64,000 nucleotides of DNA, taken from NCBI RefSeq assembly GCF_000941075.1, contig NZ_CP007229.1, positions 434,001 through 498,000 on the forward strand, written 5' to 3'. Shown here piece after piece: positions 11,077-20,852 of this stretch (position 1 is its first letter; each line of letters opens with the position of its first letter). Source of the DNA: Mesomycoplasma dispar. GTDB lineage: Bacteria > Bacillota_I > Bacilli_A > Mycoplasmatales > Metamycoplasmataceae. The position numbers were made by a program, and so were the translations under genes. Below the pieces are notes generated by a model, which searched no databases, was not told the origin of the DNA, and worked only from the letters and a program-made list of their open reading frames with translations.

Positions 11077-11343
11077 ATGAATAAAAAGTATTCAAAAAAA
11101 TTCAAAAAAAAGATTTGCCAATTTTGCGATGGTAAAATTTTTTATATCGATTATAAAGAAACCGAAATTCTTAAGCGTTATATTAATGCCTTTGGCAAAA
11201 TTCAACCATCACGAATTACTGGAAATTGTGCAAAACACCAACGAAAATTAGCGCTTGCAGTTAAAAGAGCGCGTTATGTTGCTTTATTACCTTTTGTCGG
11301 CGACCGAATTCGTGGGAACTACGATAAATCACGCGTTAATTAA
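11077..11343 (+). CDS. rpsR: 30S ribosomal protein S18
   Basis: 88 residues. The S18 core is intact ([50 protein letters not shown]). S18 pairs with S6 on the 30S platform. The N-terminus keeps a CxxC pair. The start follows AAAGGATGTAATTAAA. It is third in the rpsF-ssb-rpsR unit and 8 nt ahead of ychF. Confidence 0.97.
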   Translation: MNKKYSKKFKKKICQFCDGKIFYIDYKETEILKRYINAFGKIQPSRITGNCAKHQRKLALAVKRARYVALLPFVGDRIRGNYDKSRVN

Positions 11344-11351
11344 TAAATAAA

Positions 11352-12455
11352 ATGAACCTAAAAGCTGGTCTAATCGGACTTCCTAATGTGGGAAAATCTT
11401 CCCTATTTTCTGCATTGACAAAAATGCAAGTCGAGATTGCTAATTATCCTTTTGCAACAATTGAACCAAATATTGCAACTGTCGAAATTCGTGATCCGCG
11501 ACTAATTCAGTTAGCAAAAATTGCCAACCCCGAAAAAATTGTTTTCTCAACTTATTCATTCGTTGATATTGCCGGACTAATAAAAGGGGCATCAGTTGGC
11601 GAAGGTTTGGGGAATAAATTCCTTGCAAATGTTCGAAATGTTGATTGTCTAGTACACATTGTCCGTTGTTTTCAAGATCCAAAAATAATCCATGTTAATA
11701 ATAAAATTGACCCGATTTTCGATGTTGAAACAATTAATCTTGAGTTAATTTTTGCCGACCTTAGCACAGTTAGTACAATTATTTCTCGACTTAGTAAAAA
11801 AGTTAATAACACTAACGATAAGCAGGCAAAACTTGAATTCGAACTTGCAAAAAAAGTCGAAATTCATTTAAAAAACGAAAAGTCAGTTCGTGATTTAGAA
11901 CTTGATGATCAAGAATTAAAAATAATTAAAAACTGGCAACTTTTAAGTATCAAACCGATTTTATACGTTGCTAATTTAGATCAAATTTCGATCCAAAACC
12001 CACGTAAAAACCCCCATTTTCTTAATTTAGAAAATTATTTAGCAAAAGAAAAGGCAAAATTAATTCCAATTTGCATTCTTTTAGAACAAGAAATTTCCCA
12101 ACTAGATGAAGAAGAAAAACAATTATTTCTTAGTGAATTCAATCTGGATAAATCATCACTTGATTTATTAGTTCTTCACAGTTTTTACCTTTTAGATTTA
12201 GCAACTTTTTTCACTGTTGGCAAAAAAGAAGTAAGATCTTGAACTTTCAAAAAAAATACAACCGCAGTTGATTGTAGCGGCATTATCCATACTGATTTTC
12301 GCAAAAAATTCATTCGTGTTGAAATTATTCCCTATGCCGACTTTATCGAATCGGGTAGTGAAAAAGTCGCAAAGGAAAAAGGTAAAATGCGACTCGAAGG
12401 TAAAGATTATTTAATCAAAGATGGCGAAATTTGCCACTTCAGGATCGCCAATTAA
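11352..12455 (+). CDS. ychF: Ribosome-binding ATPase YchF (Obg family)
   Basis: 367 residues, read through one UGA (12240-12242, Trp). G1 GLPNVGKSS starts at about residue 8, the G3 region reads [18 protein letters not shown], and the G4-like NLDQI reflects the ATP preference of this family. The C-terminal TGS-type domain is present ([39 protein letters not shown]). YchF binds ribosomes and is linked to stress and translation control. It has only a weak ribosome site of its own and lies 8 nt after rpsR, so it is likely co-transcribed. Length is normal (about 365). Confidence 0.96.
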
Positions 12456-12487
12456 TTAAAAACTTTTAATTAATTGTAAAATTGCAA

Positions 12488-12566
12488 CAAAAACAAAAAA
12501 TTATCCCAATTTATTAACTTTTTATTTTATTTATACAAGTTAATCGGGATAATTTTTTGTTTTTTA
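12488..12566. terminator. Bidirectional terminator between ychF and ymdB
   Basis: A long inverted repeat (AAACAAAAAATTATCCC... with ...GGGATAATTTTTTGTTT) lies between the convergent ychF and ymdB genes. Its right arm falls inside the last ymdB codons (from 12527), so the ymdB C-terminus doubles as terminator. Confidence 0.65.
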
Positions 12567-13324
12567 AGATTTTGACTTAATTCCAAAATTACTGCATTAA
12601 ATTGCCACTCATTTTGCGAAATATGAAATTTCGTACTTTTATTATAACGAATTTTATTATAAACATCAAGAAAACGCACGCCAATTGCATCGTTTCCTGG
12701 TCCCGTCATTCCGACATCGGTGATAAACAAAGTTCCTAATGATAACTGTCGCGCATCGGCAGTTTGGACATGTGTATGCGTCCCTAAAAGCGCGTTAATT
12801 TTCCCGTTTAAATAAATTGCTAAAGTATTTTTCTCACTGGTTGTCTCAGCGTGAAAGTCAACAATATGAAAATCAGCATCGTCATTAATTATTACTTGGT
12901 CAATTGCATCAAAAAAATCGTTAGCAAACTGGTGGTTCCAAGGTTTTACTAATTTATTAAACGCAACACCAAGAAGTGATGTAATTCGGTAACTAATTCC
13001 GTTTTTTTCAATTACCGTCGAACCTTTTCCTTGATATTCTTTATCAATATTAAGTGGTCGAACAATATCGGGATTATCAATTATTAAATTAATTTCAGGA
13101 TTTGACCAGACGTGATTGCCAATTGTGAAAATATCAACTCCAAGTTCTTTTAAATACAAATAGTCTTTCTTATTAAGACCTTTTCTGCCAGTAATATTTT
13201 CAGCCTGAACAATTATTAAATCAAAAGTATATTTTTGTCTCAAAATTTCTAACTGCTCTTTGAACATCTTAATCCCTGGGGTTCCAAAAATATCACCGAC
13301 AAATAAAACAGTAGCAGATTTCAT
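12527..13324 (-). CDS. ymdB: YmdB-family metallophosphoesterase
   Basis: 265 residues, close to the family length. The N-terminal motif FVGDIFGTPG supplies a metal Asp, and later motifs follow: AENITGRKGLN, GNHVWSN, VDFHAETTSEK, LGTHTHVQTADA. Together these give the two-metal calcineurin-like site of the TIGR00282/YmdB family. Characterised members hydrolyse 2',3'-cyclic nucleotides and affect RNA turnover. The start is ATG 13324, with AAAGGAAATTAA upstream. It is convergent with ychF. Confidence 0.92.
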   Translation of the reverse strand: MKSATVLFVGDIFGTPGIKMFKEQLEILRQKYTFDLIIVQAENITGRKGLNKKDYLYLKELGVDIFTIGNHVWSNPEINLIIDNPDIVRPLNIDKEYQGKGSTVIEKNGISYRITSLLGVAFNKLVKPWNHQFANDFFDAIDQVIINDDADFHIVDFHAETTSEKNTLAIYLNGKINALLGTHTHVQTADARQLSLGTLFITDVGMTGPGNDAIGVRFLDVYNKIRYNKSTKFHISQNEWQFNAVILELSQNLKKQKIIPINLYK

Positions 13325-13353
13325 TTAATTTCCTTTATACTTTCGAACTAATT

Positions 13354-13378
13354 TAACTAAAACTAAAACTAAAACTAA
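13354..13378. repeat. Hexamer tandem repeat (AAACTA)x4
   Basis: Four near-perfect AAACTA units lie just upstream of the ymdB start, between it and the tRNA-Thr terminator. Length variation here could shift promoter spacing for ymdB. Nothing else is visible in the gap. Confidence 0.5.
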
Positions 13379-13404
13379 AAAAGATGCTAAAAACAGCATC
13401 TTTT
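13379..13404 (-). terminator. Terminator of tRNA-Thr
   Basis: AAAAGATGCT and AGCATCTTTT pair around a 6-nt loop, 14 nt beyond the tRNA-Thr 3' end. Confidence 0.65.
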
Positions 13405-13417
13405 GGTCAAAATGTTA

Positions 13418-13493
13418 TGGTGCCAACAACAGGAATTGAACCTGCGACCCCATCCTTACCATGGATGTGCTCTACCGACTGAGCTATGATGGC
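13418..13493 (-). tRNA. tRNA-Thr (GGT)
   Basis: Acceptor GCCATCA pairs with TGTTGGC with one T-T mismatch, followed by A and CCA. The anticodon stem CATCC/GGATG holds ATGGTAA, so the anticodon is GGT. The D arm TAGCTCAGTCGGTAGAGC and T loop TTCAATT are standard. Confidence 0.93.
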
Positions 13494-13553
13494 ACAAATT
13501 ACTATTAAATTATAGCATTTTTTTAATAATTTGCAAGTCAAAATTAATTTAAA

Positions 13554-15062
13554 TTAATTTTTCAAATCAATAGTAACGCTGATTGGGGATGAAGCAGAAA
13601 CAGATTCTGTTTTATTTCTTGCTAAAGTTGAACTTATATCCTCGATTTTAACTTGGTCTTTAGTATTTAAATCATTTGATGTAACTAAAAAACTTGAAAA
13701 TGTGTTTTTATCAGAATTTATATCTAAAAGTGTTTTATAAGATGATAATAATTTTGCGAATGTGTTTTCACTGTTTTTTTCAGCATTTATTTGAAAAGTT
13801 CCAGTAAAAATAAAGTTTTTGTCATTAAATTGTTTCTTAATTTTTTGTTTTAAATTTTCTATTTGCGTTTTTGATTGATCAGATTCAGTTTTCGAATCTT
13901 CCTGTTGTTGATTTTGCGCGCTATTACCGTTTTTGTTTCTTCTTCCTCTACTTCTTTTGCTATTATTTGCCTTATTTTGTATTACAACGGTTCCCAAATT
14001 TAATTCTTTACCATTGCGTGTTTTGAAAATTACTGATGCAAAACCTTGTGAATTGTTATTAATTCCGTTATTTGCTTCTTCAAATTTAGAACTCGCGAGT
14101 TCTAACAAGGACTTCTTATATAGAAAAGTATAACGTTTTTTCTGACTACTTTTCGTGGAGTTGTCTCTTGGGGAACTAATATGTGATCAATTAGCATCAG
14201 GATTTTTTTTGTTAAGGTTCGAAACAAGATAATCCACATTTTCTCCAGATGCTGGAGACATTCCGGACAACAACATTAAATCTGGATTTATATCAGAAAT
14301 TATAGACTCAACAGTTGCAATTCGAGATGCACGACTTTGTGTTTTTGATTTTGGATCGGGTGAAAAGTTATTAAGTCTTCAATAACTAAATTTTACGGAA
14401 TCTGCATTTTTTTTGACAATATTTTCCGAATCATTTGTTTTATCTTCACTATTTGCACCACTATTTCCAGGATTAACAGATTTGTTTGGTTTTTCTTTTT
14501 CTTTTTCTTTTTCTTTACCTTCGACTTTTTTCTCATCGGTTTTATCTGAATTTTTTGGATTTTCAGTTTTCACATCATCACTAGGTTTTTGGTTATTTTC
14601 ACCAGGGTTTTCAGGATTTTTTGGTTCGTTATCTTGTGGAGACTGGTTTGAAGTTGATTCAGTTTTAAAAATTGTATTTAAATTCGAAAGATCTACTTTA
14701 TTATTATCACTAAATTCAACTTTTACTAACTTATATTCTGTTCCTGGATCAAGATTGAAAAGTGTAAATTTAACTTCATCTTTATCAACTTTAAAATTGT
14801 TATTTTCAAGAACTATTTCTTTTTCCCCGTTTTTTAAAGTGATTTTTGCCTTCTCATTTTCCTTGTTAGTCGGAACCGTTTTTAAAACGCTAAAAGGGAT
14901 TGAAAACTTTACTGAATCAGTTTTAATTTCTGAAAGATTTATTTGCGATTTATTATTTAAAGCGGATTTGTTTGATTCGATTACTATTAATGGCACTCCT
15001 ACAGCAAGAGCGCCAACGACGCCAACACCAACGCCAGCAATTATTTTTGCTATTTTCTGCAT
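13554..15062 (-). CDS. Membrane-anchored pseudo-nuclease (EEP fold), paralogue 1
   Basis: 502 residues through one UGA (Trp). Residues 5-28 form an uncleaved membrane anchor (no lipobox Cys). About 40-130 form one FN3-like module ending FTLFNLDPGTEYKLVKVEF. About 131-220 is an Asn/Pro/Glu/Lys linker with EKEKEKEK. From about 225 it is an EEP-like domain of the mycoplasma MnuA type: SVKFSYWRLNNFSPD, INPDLMLLSGMSPASGEN, RYTFLYKKSLLEL, FASVIFKTRNGKELNLGTVV. The active-site motifs are gone. Leu-Gln-Glu reads LLSG, the catalytic His strand reads GTVVIQ, GDFN reads GTFQ (421-424), and the final SDH reads SSPIS. It carries its own TATAAT box (15170-15175, minus) and is last of three tandem copies. 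A structural or binding role is likelier than nuclease activity. Confidence 0.7.
14491..14516. repeat. In-frame hexamer repeat (CTTTTT)n in the linker of paralogue 1
   Basis: Four CTTTTT units encode alternating Glu-Lys. Changes by whole units would lengthen or shorten the linker without a frameshift. Confidence 0.6.
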
Positions 15063-15244
15063 AAAATTTTTGAATTTTTGAATTTTAATTAAAATAGACC
15101 AAATAAAAACGAAAAATGAACATTTTCATTAAATAATAACCAAAAAATATTCGGTAAAATTTATAACTAATTATAACAAAATATTAATTATTTATAGTTT
15201 TTAAAAAAATTTTTTAATTCTTCCTAAAAAAATCAAGGATTATT

Positions 15245-16795
15245 TTAACTTGATTTTAGATCGATTTCTATTGTGATCGGAGTAGAAGAGGCTACGCTTG
15301 CTCCACCAGGATTTTCCTTTAAAATTTCAGTAATATCGTGAATTTTTGCTTTTTCAGAATTAAATTTCATATCACTAGAAGATAATAAAAAACTTGATGG
15401 TTTATCGATAGAGGGCGATGAACCTTGCTTTATTTTTGTTTTTTCGTTCAAACCCAAAAGTGTCTTGTATGATGATAAAATTCCTGAAAAAGCATCACTT
15501 TCATTGTTATTCTCAATTTCAAAAGTGCCGGCGAAAATAAAATTACCTGATTTTAATTTTTCTTCAATTTCATCTTTTAATGATTGTAATTGCGATTGGG
15601 TTGACGTTTCTTGAATTTGCGATGATTTTGGCTGTTTTGGTTTTTTTGATTTTCTTTTTTTTGATTTTGACTGATTTTTAAAAACTACTGAACCAAAATC
15701 AAATTTTTTACCATTAAGATTAAATGTTGTATACCAAAATTGTTGCGAAAAATTTTGGTTAATTGGTTTATTAGAATTTCTAACTTCTGATATTGACATT
15801 TCAAGCAATGATTTTTTATACAAAAACGAATATCGTCTTTGCTGATTGTTTTGATTTTTTTCTGATATAATTTGATCTCAATTTGCAGTCGGATCATTTT
15901 TATTTAAAACTTCAAGTAAAGATTTAATTTTTTTATCGGAAGCCGAAGACATCCCTGAAAGCAATATTAAATCAGGTTTAATATTAGAAATAACACCTGA
16001 AACTAACTTAACTCGTTTTTCATTATCGGGTGAAAAATTATCAAGATGTCAATAACCAAACCTTATAGAATCAACAGTTTTTTTGATGTTTTCATTATCG
16101 CTTTTATTTTCAGGTTTGTTTTCAATTTGATCATTTTTAATTTTTTCAGTTTCGCCAGGTAAATTTTGTTCTTTTTTTTCCTCTTCAATATCAGGTTGCT
16201 CTTCTTTTATTTCAGGTTCAGGTTTAATTTCTGTTTGCTTTTTGCTTTCAGAATCTTCTTTATCAATTTTATCAGTGTTTTCCGACTTTTCTTCTCCAGG
16301 GGTTAGAACTTTTTCACCTTCAGTAGAGTTAATTTCTGGTGTTTGTTTCTCGGGCTCTTTTTCTTTTGGTGTTTCATTTTCATTTTCATTTGAAACAGTT
16401 TTAAAAGTTGTATTTGACTCTAAAAACTCAACTTTGTTTTTATCATTAAACTCAACTTTGACTAATTTATATTCAGTTTCTGGTTCAAGATTAAATAAGG
16501 TAAATTTAATCTTGTCGTTTTCAATTTTAAAATTATCTTCGACAATTACTTCTTTTTCACCGTTTTTTAGCGTTATTTTTGCTTTTTTGTTTTCGTTACT
16601 ATTCGGAACTTCTTTTAAAATACTAAAAGGGATTGAAAACTGAACTGAATTAGGACTAATTTTGGAAAGACTAATTTTGGAATTATTTTCTGCAACTTTT
16701 TTATTAGTTTCAATTATAATTAATGGAACTCCCACACCAGCAGCAGCGGTGGTACTAAGACCTAAACCTAAAAATATTTTCGTTATCGTCTTCAT
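15245..16795 (-). CDS. Membrane-anchored pseudo-nuclease (EEP fold), paralogue 2
   Basis: 516 residues through one UGA. Architecture matches the neighbour: anchor at 5-28 (IFLGLGLSTTAAAGVGVPLI), FN3-like module ending FTLFNLEPETEYKLVKVEF, and an acidic linker very rich in Glu, Lys and Pro. The EEP-like domain starts near residue 245 (DSIRFGYWHLDNFSPD, IKPDLILLSGMSSASDKK, QRRYSFLYKKSLLEMSI). Catalytic motifs are again replaced: LLSG for LQE, FGSVVFKNQ for the T-H strand, FAGTFEIEN for GDFN, STPITIEIDL for SDHxPV. Length and order of segments are kept while the chemistry is lost, which points to selection on the fold. The start ATG 16795 has no strong ribosome site. It differs most from its sisters in the linker. 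Confidence 0.7.
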
Positions 16796-16875
16796 ATATA
16801 AAATAAAAAGTAAGTTATAACAGTTTTATAAGTTAAAAGATTAAAAATTAGAACTAAAAAACGAAAGCAGACAAG

Positions 16876-16932
16876 TTTTTCTTCTCTTACTTTTTGATTA
16901 GAAAAACTAATCAAAAAGTAAGAGAAGAAAAA
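16876..16932. terminator. Perfect 26-bp hairpin between paralogues 2 and 3
   Basis: Two 26-nt arms (16876-16901 and 16907-16932) are exact complements around a 5-nt loop, 33 nt past the stop of paralogue 3. A long T run is absent on either side, so it may protect the mRNA 3' end or act as a processing site instead of being a simple terminator. Confidence 0.6.
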
Positions 16933-16965
16933 TTAATTTTAATATTTAGAAAAAATAAAAAGTTT

Positions 16966-18435
16966 TTAATTTTTTAGCTTCAATTCAACAACAATTGGCG
17001 GTGAAAAAACAACCGTTGCTGCTTTTTTATTCTGTTTTAAATCGTTAATGATATCAACAATTTCAGCACTAGAATTTTTAAACTCAAGATCTTTCGATGC
17101 TAAAAGAATGTTAGAAGCAGACTCAAGACTAGGGTTTGTCGAACTTGATTTGATTGAACTTTGATCACCATTTTTTAGTAAAACTTTATAGGTAGAAAGC
17201 GTAGATGACAAATCGTTTGTATTAGCATTTTCTGCTAAATTGGTAACAAAAACTAACGATTTTTTACCTATTTTCTTTAGTTCATCTTTGACTTTTTCAA
17301 ATTTATCAGCTGGTTTTGCTTGCTCAAAGAAACTAGTTTCTTGATTTTCGCTAGTTTGTCGTTTGCTTCTACCTTTTTTTACTTTTGAGGTTGCACTTTG
17401 ACTTTTAGTACCCAACGAAATTGATGTAATTTCAAAAGAAAAATTGTTAGCAGCAATGAATTTTTTGTTAGCAAAACCGTGGAGAGTTTTTGTTAGTAGT
17501 GGTGAAAAAGTTGAACTTTCATTAGCTAAATTAAAAATTGATTTTTTATATAAAAATGAATAACGGCGGTTTCGACTATGTTTTTCAGTGGTAAATTGCC
17601 CCCAATTTTCACTAGTTCGGCTATTTAAATCATTAAGTAAATTTTCTATATTTTTATCAGCAGCAGGCGACATTCCAGTTAGTAGAACAAGATCGAGATT
17701 TATTTTTCTAATGATATCAGCGATAAATTTTCGGCGTTCTTCGTTATTTGGGGAAAAATTATTTAATCTTCAAAAGCCAATTTTGGCAAATTGAACCGAT
17801 TTTTTAGCTTGATCATCCAGATTGTCTTTTGAGTTAATATTTCCCTGTTTTTCAGCATTTGCTAGCGATTTATTTTCTTGATTTTCGCCTTTTACCGTAT
17901 CAGGCGATTGAATTTTGCCTGAATTATCTTCGTTAATTTCAGAAGATGAAGGATTTGTATTTTCTTGTTCAGATTTTTCATTGCTAGAAATATTGTCCTG
18001 ATCGGGATTTTCTGTTGTTGAATTAGTTGTTTTTGGAATTTTAATTACCGTATTTGAAGAAGAAAAATCTACCTGAATATCTTCGCTAAATTCAACTTTC
18101 ATTAATTTATACTCTATTTCGGGGTTTAAATTAAATAATGTGAATTCAATCTTGTTTTTATCAACTTTGAAATTACTTTCAGGAATTATTTCACTATTTC
18201 CAGTTTTTAGTATTATTTTCGCCTTTTTATCTTTATTTACTACTGGCAAAGATTTAAAAGCACTTGAAGGAACTGAAAATTTTACAGAATTATGCCCTGC
18301 GCTTAATAAATTTATTTTTGGATCTGATCCTAAATTGGACTTACTAGTTTCGATCACAATTAAGGGAATACCAACTCCAAGCGCACCCGTTATTCCCAAA
18401 CTTGTAGCCGTTATTATTTTGGTTATGCTCTTCAT
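16966..18435 (-). CDS. Membrane-anchored pseudo-nuclease (EEP fold), paralogue 3
   Basis: 489 residues through one UGA, first copy of the tandem. Anchor at residues 5-28 (IITATSLGITGALGVGIPLI), FN3-like module ending FTLFNLNPEIEYKLMKVEF, Ser/Asn/Glu-rich linker, then the EEP-like domain from about residue 215 (VQFAKIGFWRLNNFSPN, INLDLVLLTGMSPAADKN, RRYSFLYKKSIFNL). It is the most diverged of the three. The GDFN position reads VFVTNLAEN, the His strand is SFEITSISLG, and the end reads SPPIVVELKL. A minus-strand TATAAT (18548-18553) lies upstream. All three proteins should face outward from a single N-terminal helix. A truly active MnuA may exist elsewhere in the genome. Confidence 0.68.
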
Positions 18436-18643
18436 ATATTTAAATAAAAGAGAAAATCAATTTTCTTCTTATTTATAATGATAGTAGAGCCAGAACTAAA
18501 TAACCTTAAAATAAAACGCTAAAAAATCAAGCAAAAAAGTATAAGTAATTATAACAAAAGCAATTTTTTTTCCTAGTTTTTATATAAAAAAATACAGTTA
18601 GATGAAATATGCAAAATTAAGTATATTTTTTTACATAAAAACT

Positions 18644-19786
18644 TTAAATTACGTTGTTTAGGTAATTCTGAATTTTTTCAACGTAATTTATTTTTTCTCA
18701 AGGAAGATCGAGATCGTCGCGACCAAAATGTCCATAAACTGCTAAATTTCGGTAGATTGGTTCTTGTAAACCAAGTTCAAAAATTAGGTGAGCAAGTCGT
18801 AAATCAAAGGTATTTTTAACGATTTCAATAATTTTTTCAGTTGGAAATTTCGGATTTTTTAAATAAGTTAAATTAATTAATTCTGGATATTCATTGCCGA
18901 TTACATAACTAAATTGGATTTCAATTTCATCGGCAATTTTTGCAGCAACAAGATTTTTGGCAATTCAGCGGGCAATATAAGCACCACTACGGTCGACTTT
19001 TGTATAATCTTTACCACTATAAGCGCCGCCGCCGTGTTTGGCAGCATCGCCATAAGAGTCGATAATTATTTTTCTACCAGTAAGTCCAGTATCGCCAATT
19101 GGTCCACCGATTGTAAAATCACCAGAATGATTAACTTTTTTTTCAAAGTCCAGATTCAAATTGTATTTTTTTGCTGCTGGGATCATAATTTTGTCAATAA
19201 CAAAACTAGTAAAATTATCACGGTTGAAATTTGCCTGGTGCTGAACTGACATTAGCATACTTTTAATTTTAGCTTTGCTATTTAAGTCATAATGAATTTC
19301 TACTTGCGATTTCATATCGGCAAGCGCGAAAAGGAACTCGCCTTTTTTCCGAAGTTTTTCGGCTTTTTTAACTAAATAGTTAGCTAAATTTTGGGCTAGG
19401 GGCATAAAATTTGAGCACTCATTTGTGGCAAAACCATAAATAATCCCTTGATCACCAGCGCCAATAGTTCCAGTTTTGTGATTTACAAGTCTAGCAATTT
19501 CACTTGATTGGCGGTTAACATTGGAAATTATCGTAAAATCGTTTTCATTATAGCCGATTTCGAAAAGAATTTCTCAGGCAATTTTGACTAAATCAACATA
19601 TCCAGTAGTAGAAATTTCGCCACCAATAATAATTAAACGGTTTGAAGCCATTGTCTCGATTGCAACACGGGCATTTTTGTCTTGTTTTAGAATTTCATCA
19701 AGAATTGCGTCGCTAATTTGGTCACAAATTTTATCAGGATGACCTTTTCCGACTGACTCGGCGACTGAAATTTTTTTTGGATACAT
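18644..19786 (-). CDS. metK: S-adenosylmethionine synthetase
   Basis: 380 residues through several UGA codons. It makes S-adenosylmethionine from methionine and ATP. Signature pieces are intact: [20 protein letters not shown] near the start, [12 protein letters not shown], the phosphate-loop [19 protein letters not shown] and DLPWEK near the end. The start is ATG 19786. It lies downstream of the ABC ATPase in the same direction, with a 102-nt gap that holds no clear terminator. The product feeds the rRNA/tRNA methyltransferases; an MTA/SAH nucleosidase that recycles by-products is at 53647-54303. Confidence 0.95.
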
Positions 19787-19888
19787 TGGCTAATTTTTCG
19801 CTTTCGTTATATTTTAGATTTTTTTGCTAAAAAAGGTGAAAAAAAGTAAAAATGGTAATTTTTTCCTATTTTTTTCCACTGTTGTTAT

Positions 19889-20779
19889 TTATTTTTTTGT
19901 TTTTTGAGCAAGAAATTCGTCAAAAGTGAGTGATTTTTGCCTTTTTGTGCTAAGTTGACCGTTTTTGAGTTTAATGATTAGATCGGCAAGCGCTTCCATC
20001 GCTGGATCGTGAGAGACCATAACGATTGTGGTTTTGTATTTTTGGTTAATGTATTTTAACGTTCTTAGCACGATGTTTGTGTTATTTTCATCGAGAGCAC
20101 CAGTTGGCTCGTCGGCAAAAATTATTTTTGCGTTTTTTACAAGTGCGCGGAGAATTGAAATTCGCTGTTGTTGTCCTCCAGACATTTGCGAAGGGAATTT
20201 GAATTTGATATCATCAAGTTCAAATTCTTCAAAAAGTTGCTGAATATCAAGTAGTTTTGTTTTGTCTTTTTGTAAATAAGCACCAACTTGGACATTGTCA
20301 TAGCCGTTAATATTACCTAAAAGGTTATAAGATTGAAAAATAAAAGAAACATTTTGCCGACGAAATTTGGTTAGTTCGCCGTTTTTCAAATAGGCTAAAT
20401 TGGTCGAATCGACAACAATTTCACCCTCAGTTGCACGATCAAGTCCTGACATTAAATTTAAAATGGTCGACTTTCCTGAACCAGATTTACCGCTAAGAAT
20501 TGCAAAATCACCCGCGGCAATATTAAAATTAATGTCGGCGAAAACTTTAGTAACAACTGAGCCAAAAAGGTAATATTTTGAAACATTTTTAAAGTCAATA
20601 ATTGATCCTTCTGAATTTTTGTTATCGATTTTGCCGACCTTAACGCGGGGATTATCGTTTGCCCAACGAATTAGTTTTAGTTGTTTGTTAGTAAAATTTC
20701 CCTGATTTGTTTGTTTGATTATTTGTAAGGCTTGTTTTTGTTTTTCGGCTTTTTTCGATTTGGAGAAGAAATTATACAC
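19889..20779 (-). CDS. ABC transporter ATP-binding protein (MacB/LolD type)
   Basis: 296 residues from a GTG start (20779) with AGAGGT five nt upstream. An N-terminal extension of ~65 basic residues precedes the nucleotide-binding domain. Walker A LSGKSGSGKSTIL, Q-loop FIFQSYNLLG, signature MSGGQQQRISILRAL, Walker B IIFADEPTGALDE and switch MVSHDP are all intact. The VLD/MacB-like pattern pairs with FtsX-type permeases, and the gene sits 73 nt after the giant FtsX permease. The pair most likely exports or extracts something at the membrane. The substrate is unknown. Confidence 0.93.
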   Translation of the reverse strand: MYNFFSKSKKAEKQKQALQIIKQTNQGNFTNKQLKLIRWANDNPRVKVGKIDNKNSEGSIIDFKNVSKYYLFGSVVTKVFADINFNIAAGDFAILSGKSGSGKSTILNLMSGLDRATEGEIVVDSTNLAYLKNGELTKFRRQNVSFIFQSYNLLGNINGYDNVQVGAYLQKDKTKLLDIQQLFEEFELDDIKFKFPSQMSGGQQQRISILRALVKNAKIIFADEPTGALDENNTNIVLRTLKYINQKYKTTIVMVSHDPAMEALADLIIKLKNGQLSTKRQKSLTFDEFLAQKTKK

Positions 20780-20852
20780 TATTTACCTCTTTTTTTACAA
20801 TGTTTTCAAAAATTTTTTGAAGGTGCAGATTTTGTCTTTTTAATTCTACCTT

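Noticed and set aside
13354-13378. CRISPR array
   Set aside because: Only a hexamer repeat, with no spacers and no cas genes; no other regularly spaced repeats were seen in the window.
14413-15081. Plus-strand frame of 222 codons, rich in Phe/Ser and seemingly membrane-like
   Set aside because: It is antisense to paralogue 1; its composition mirrors the Lys/Glu-rich coding strand and it has no ribosome site or family.
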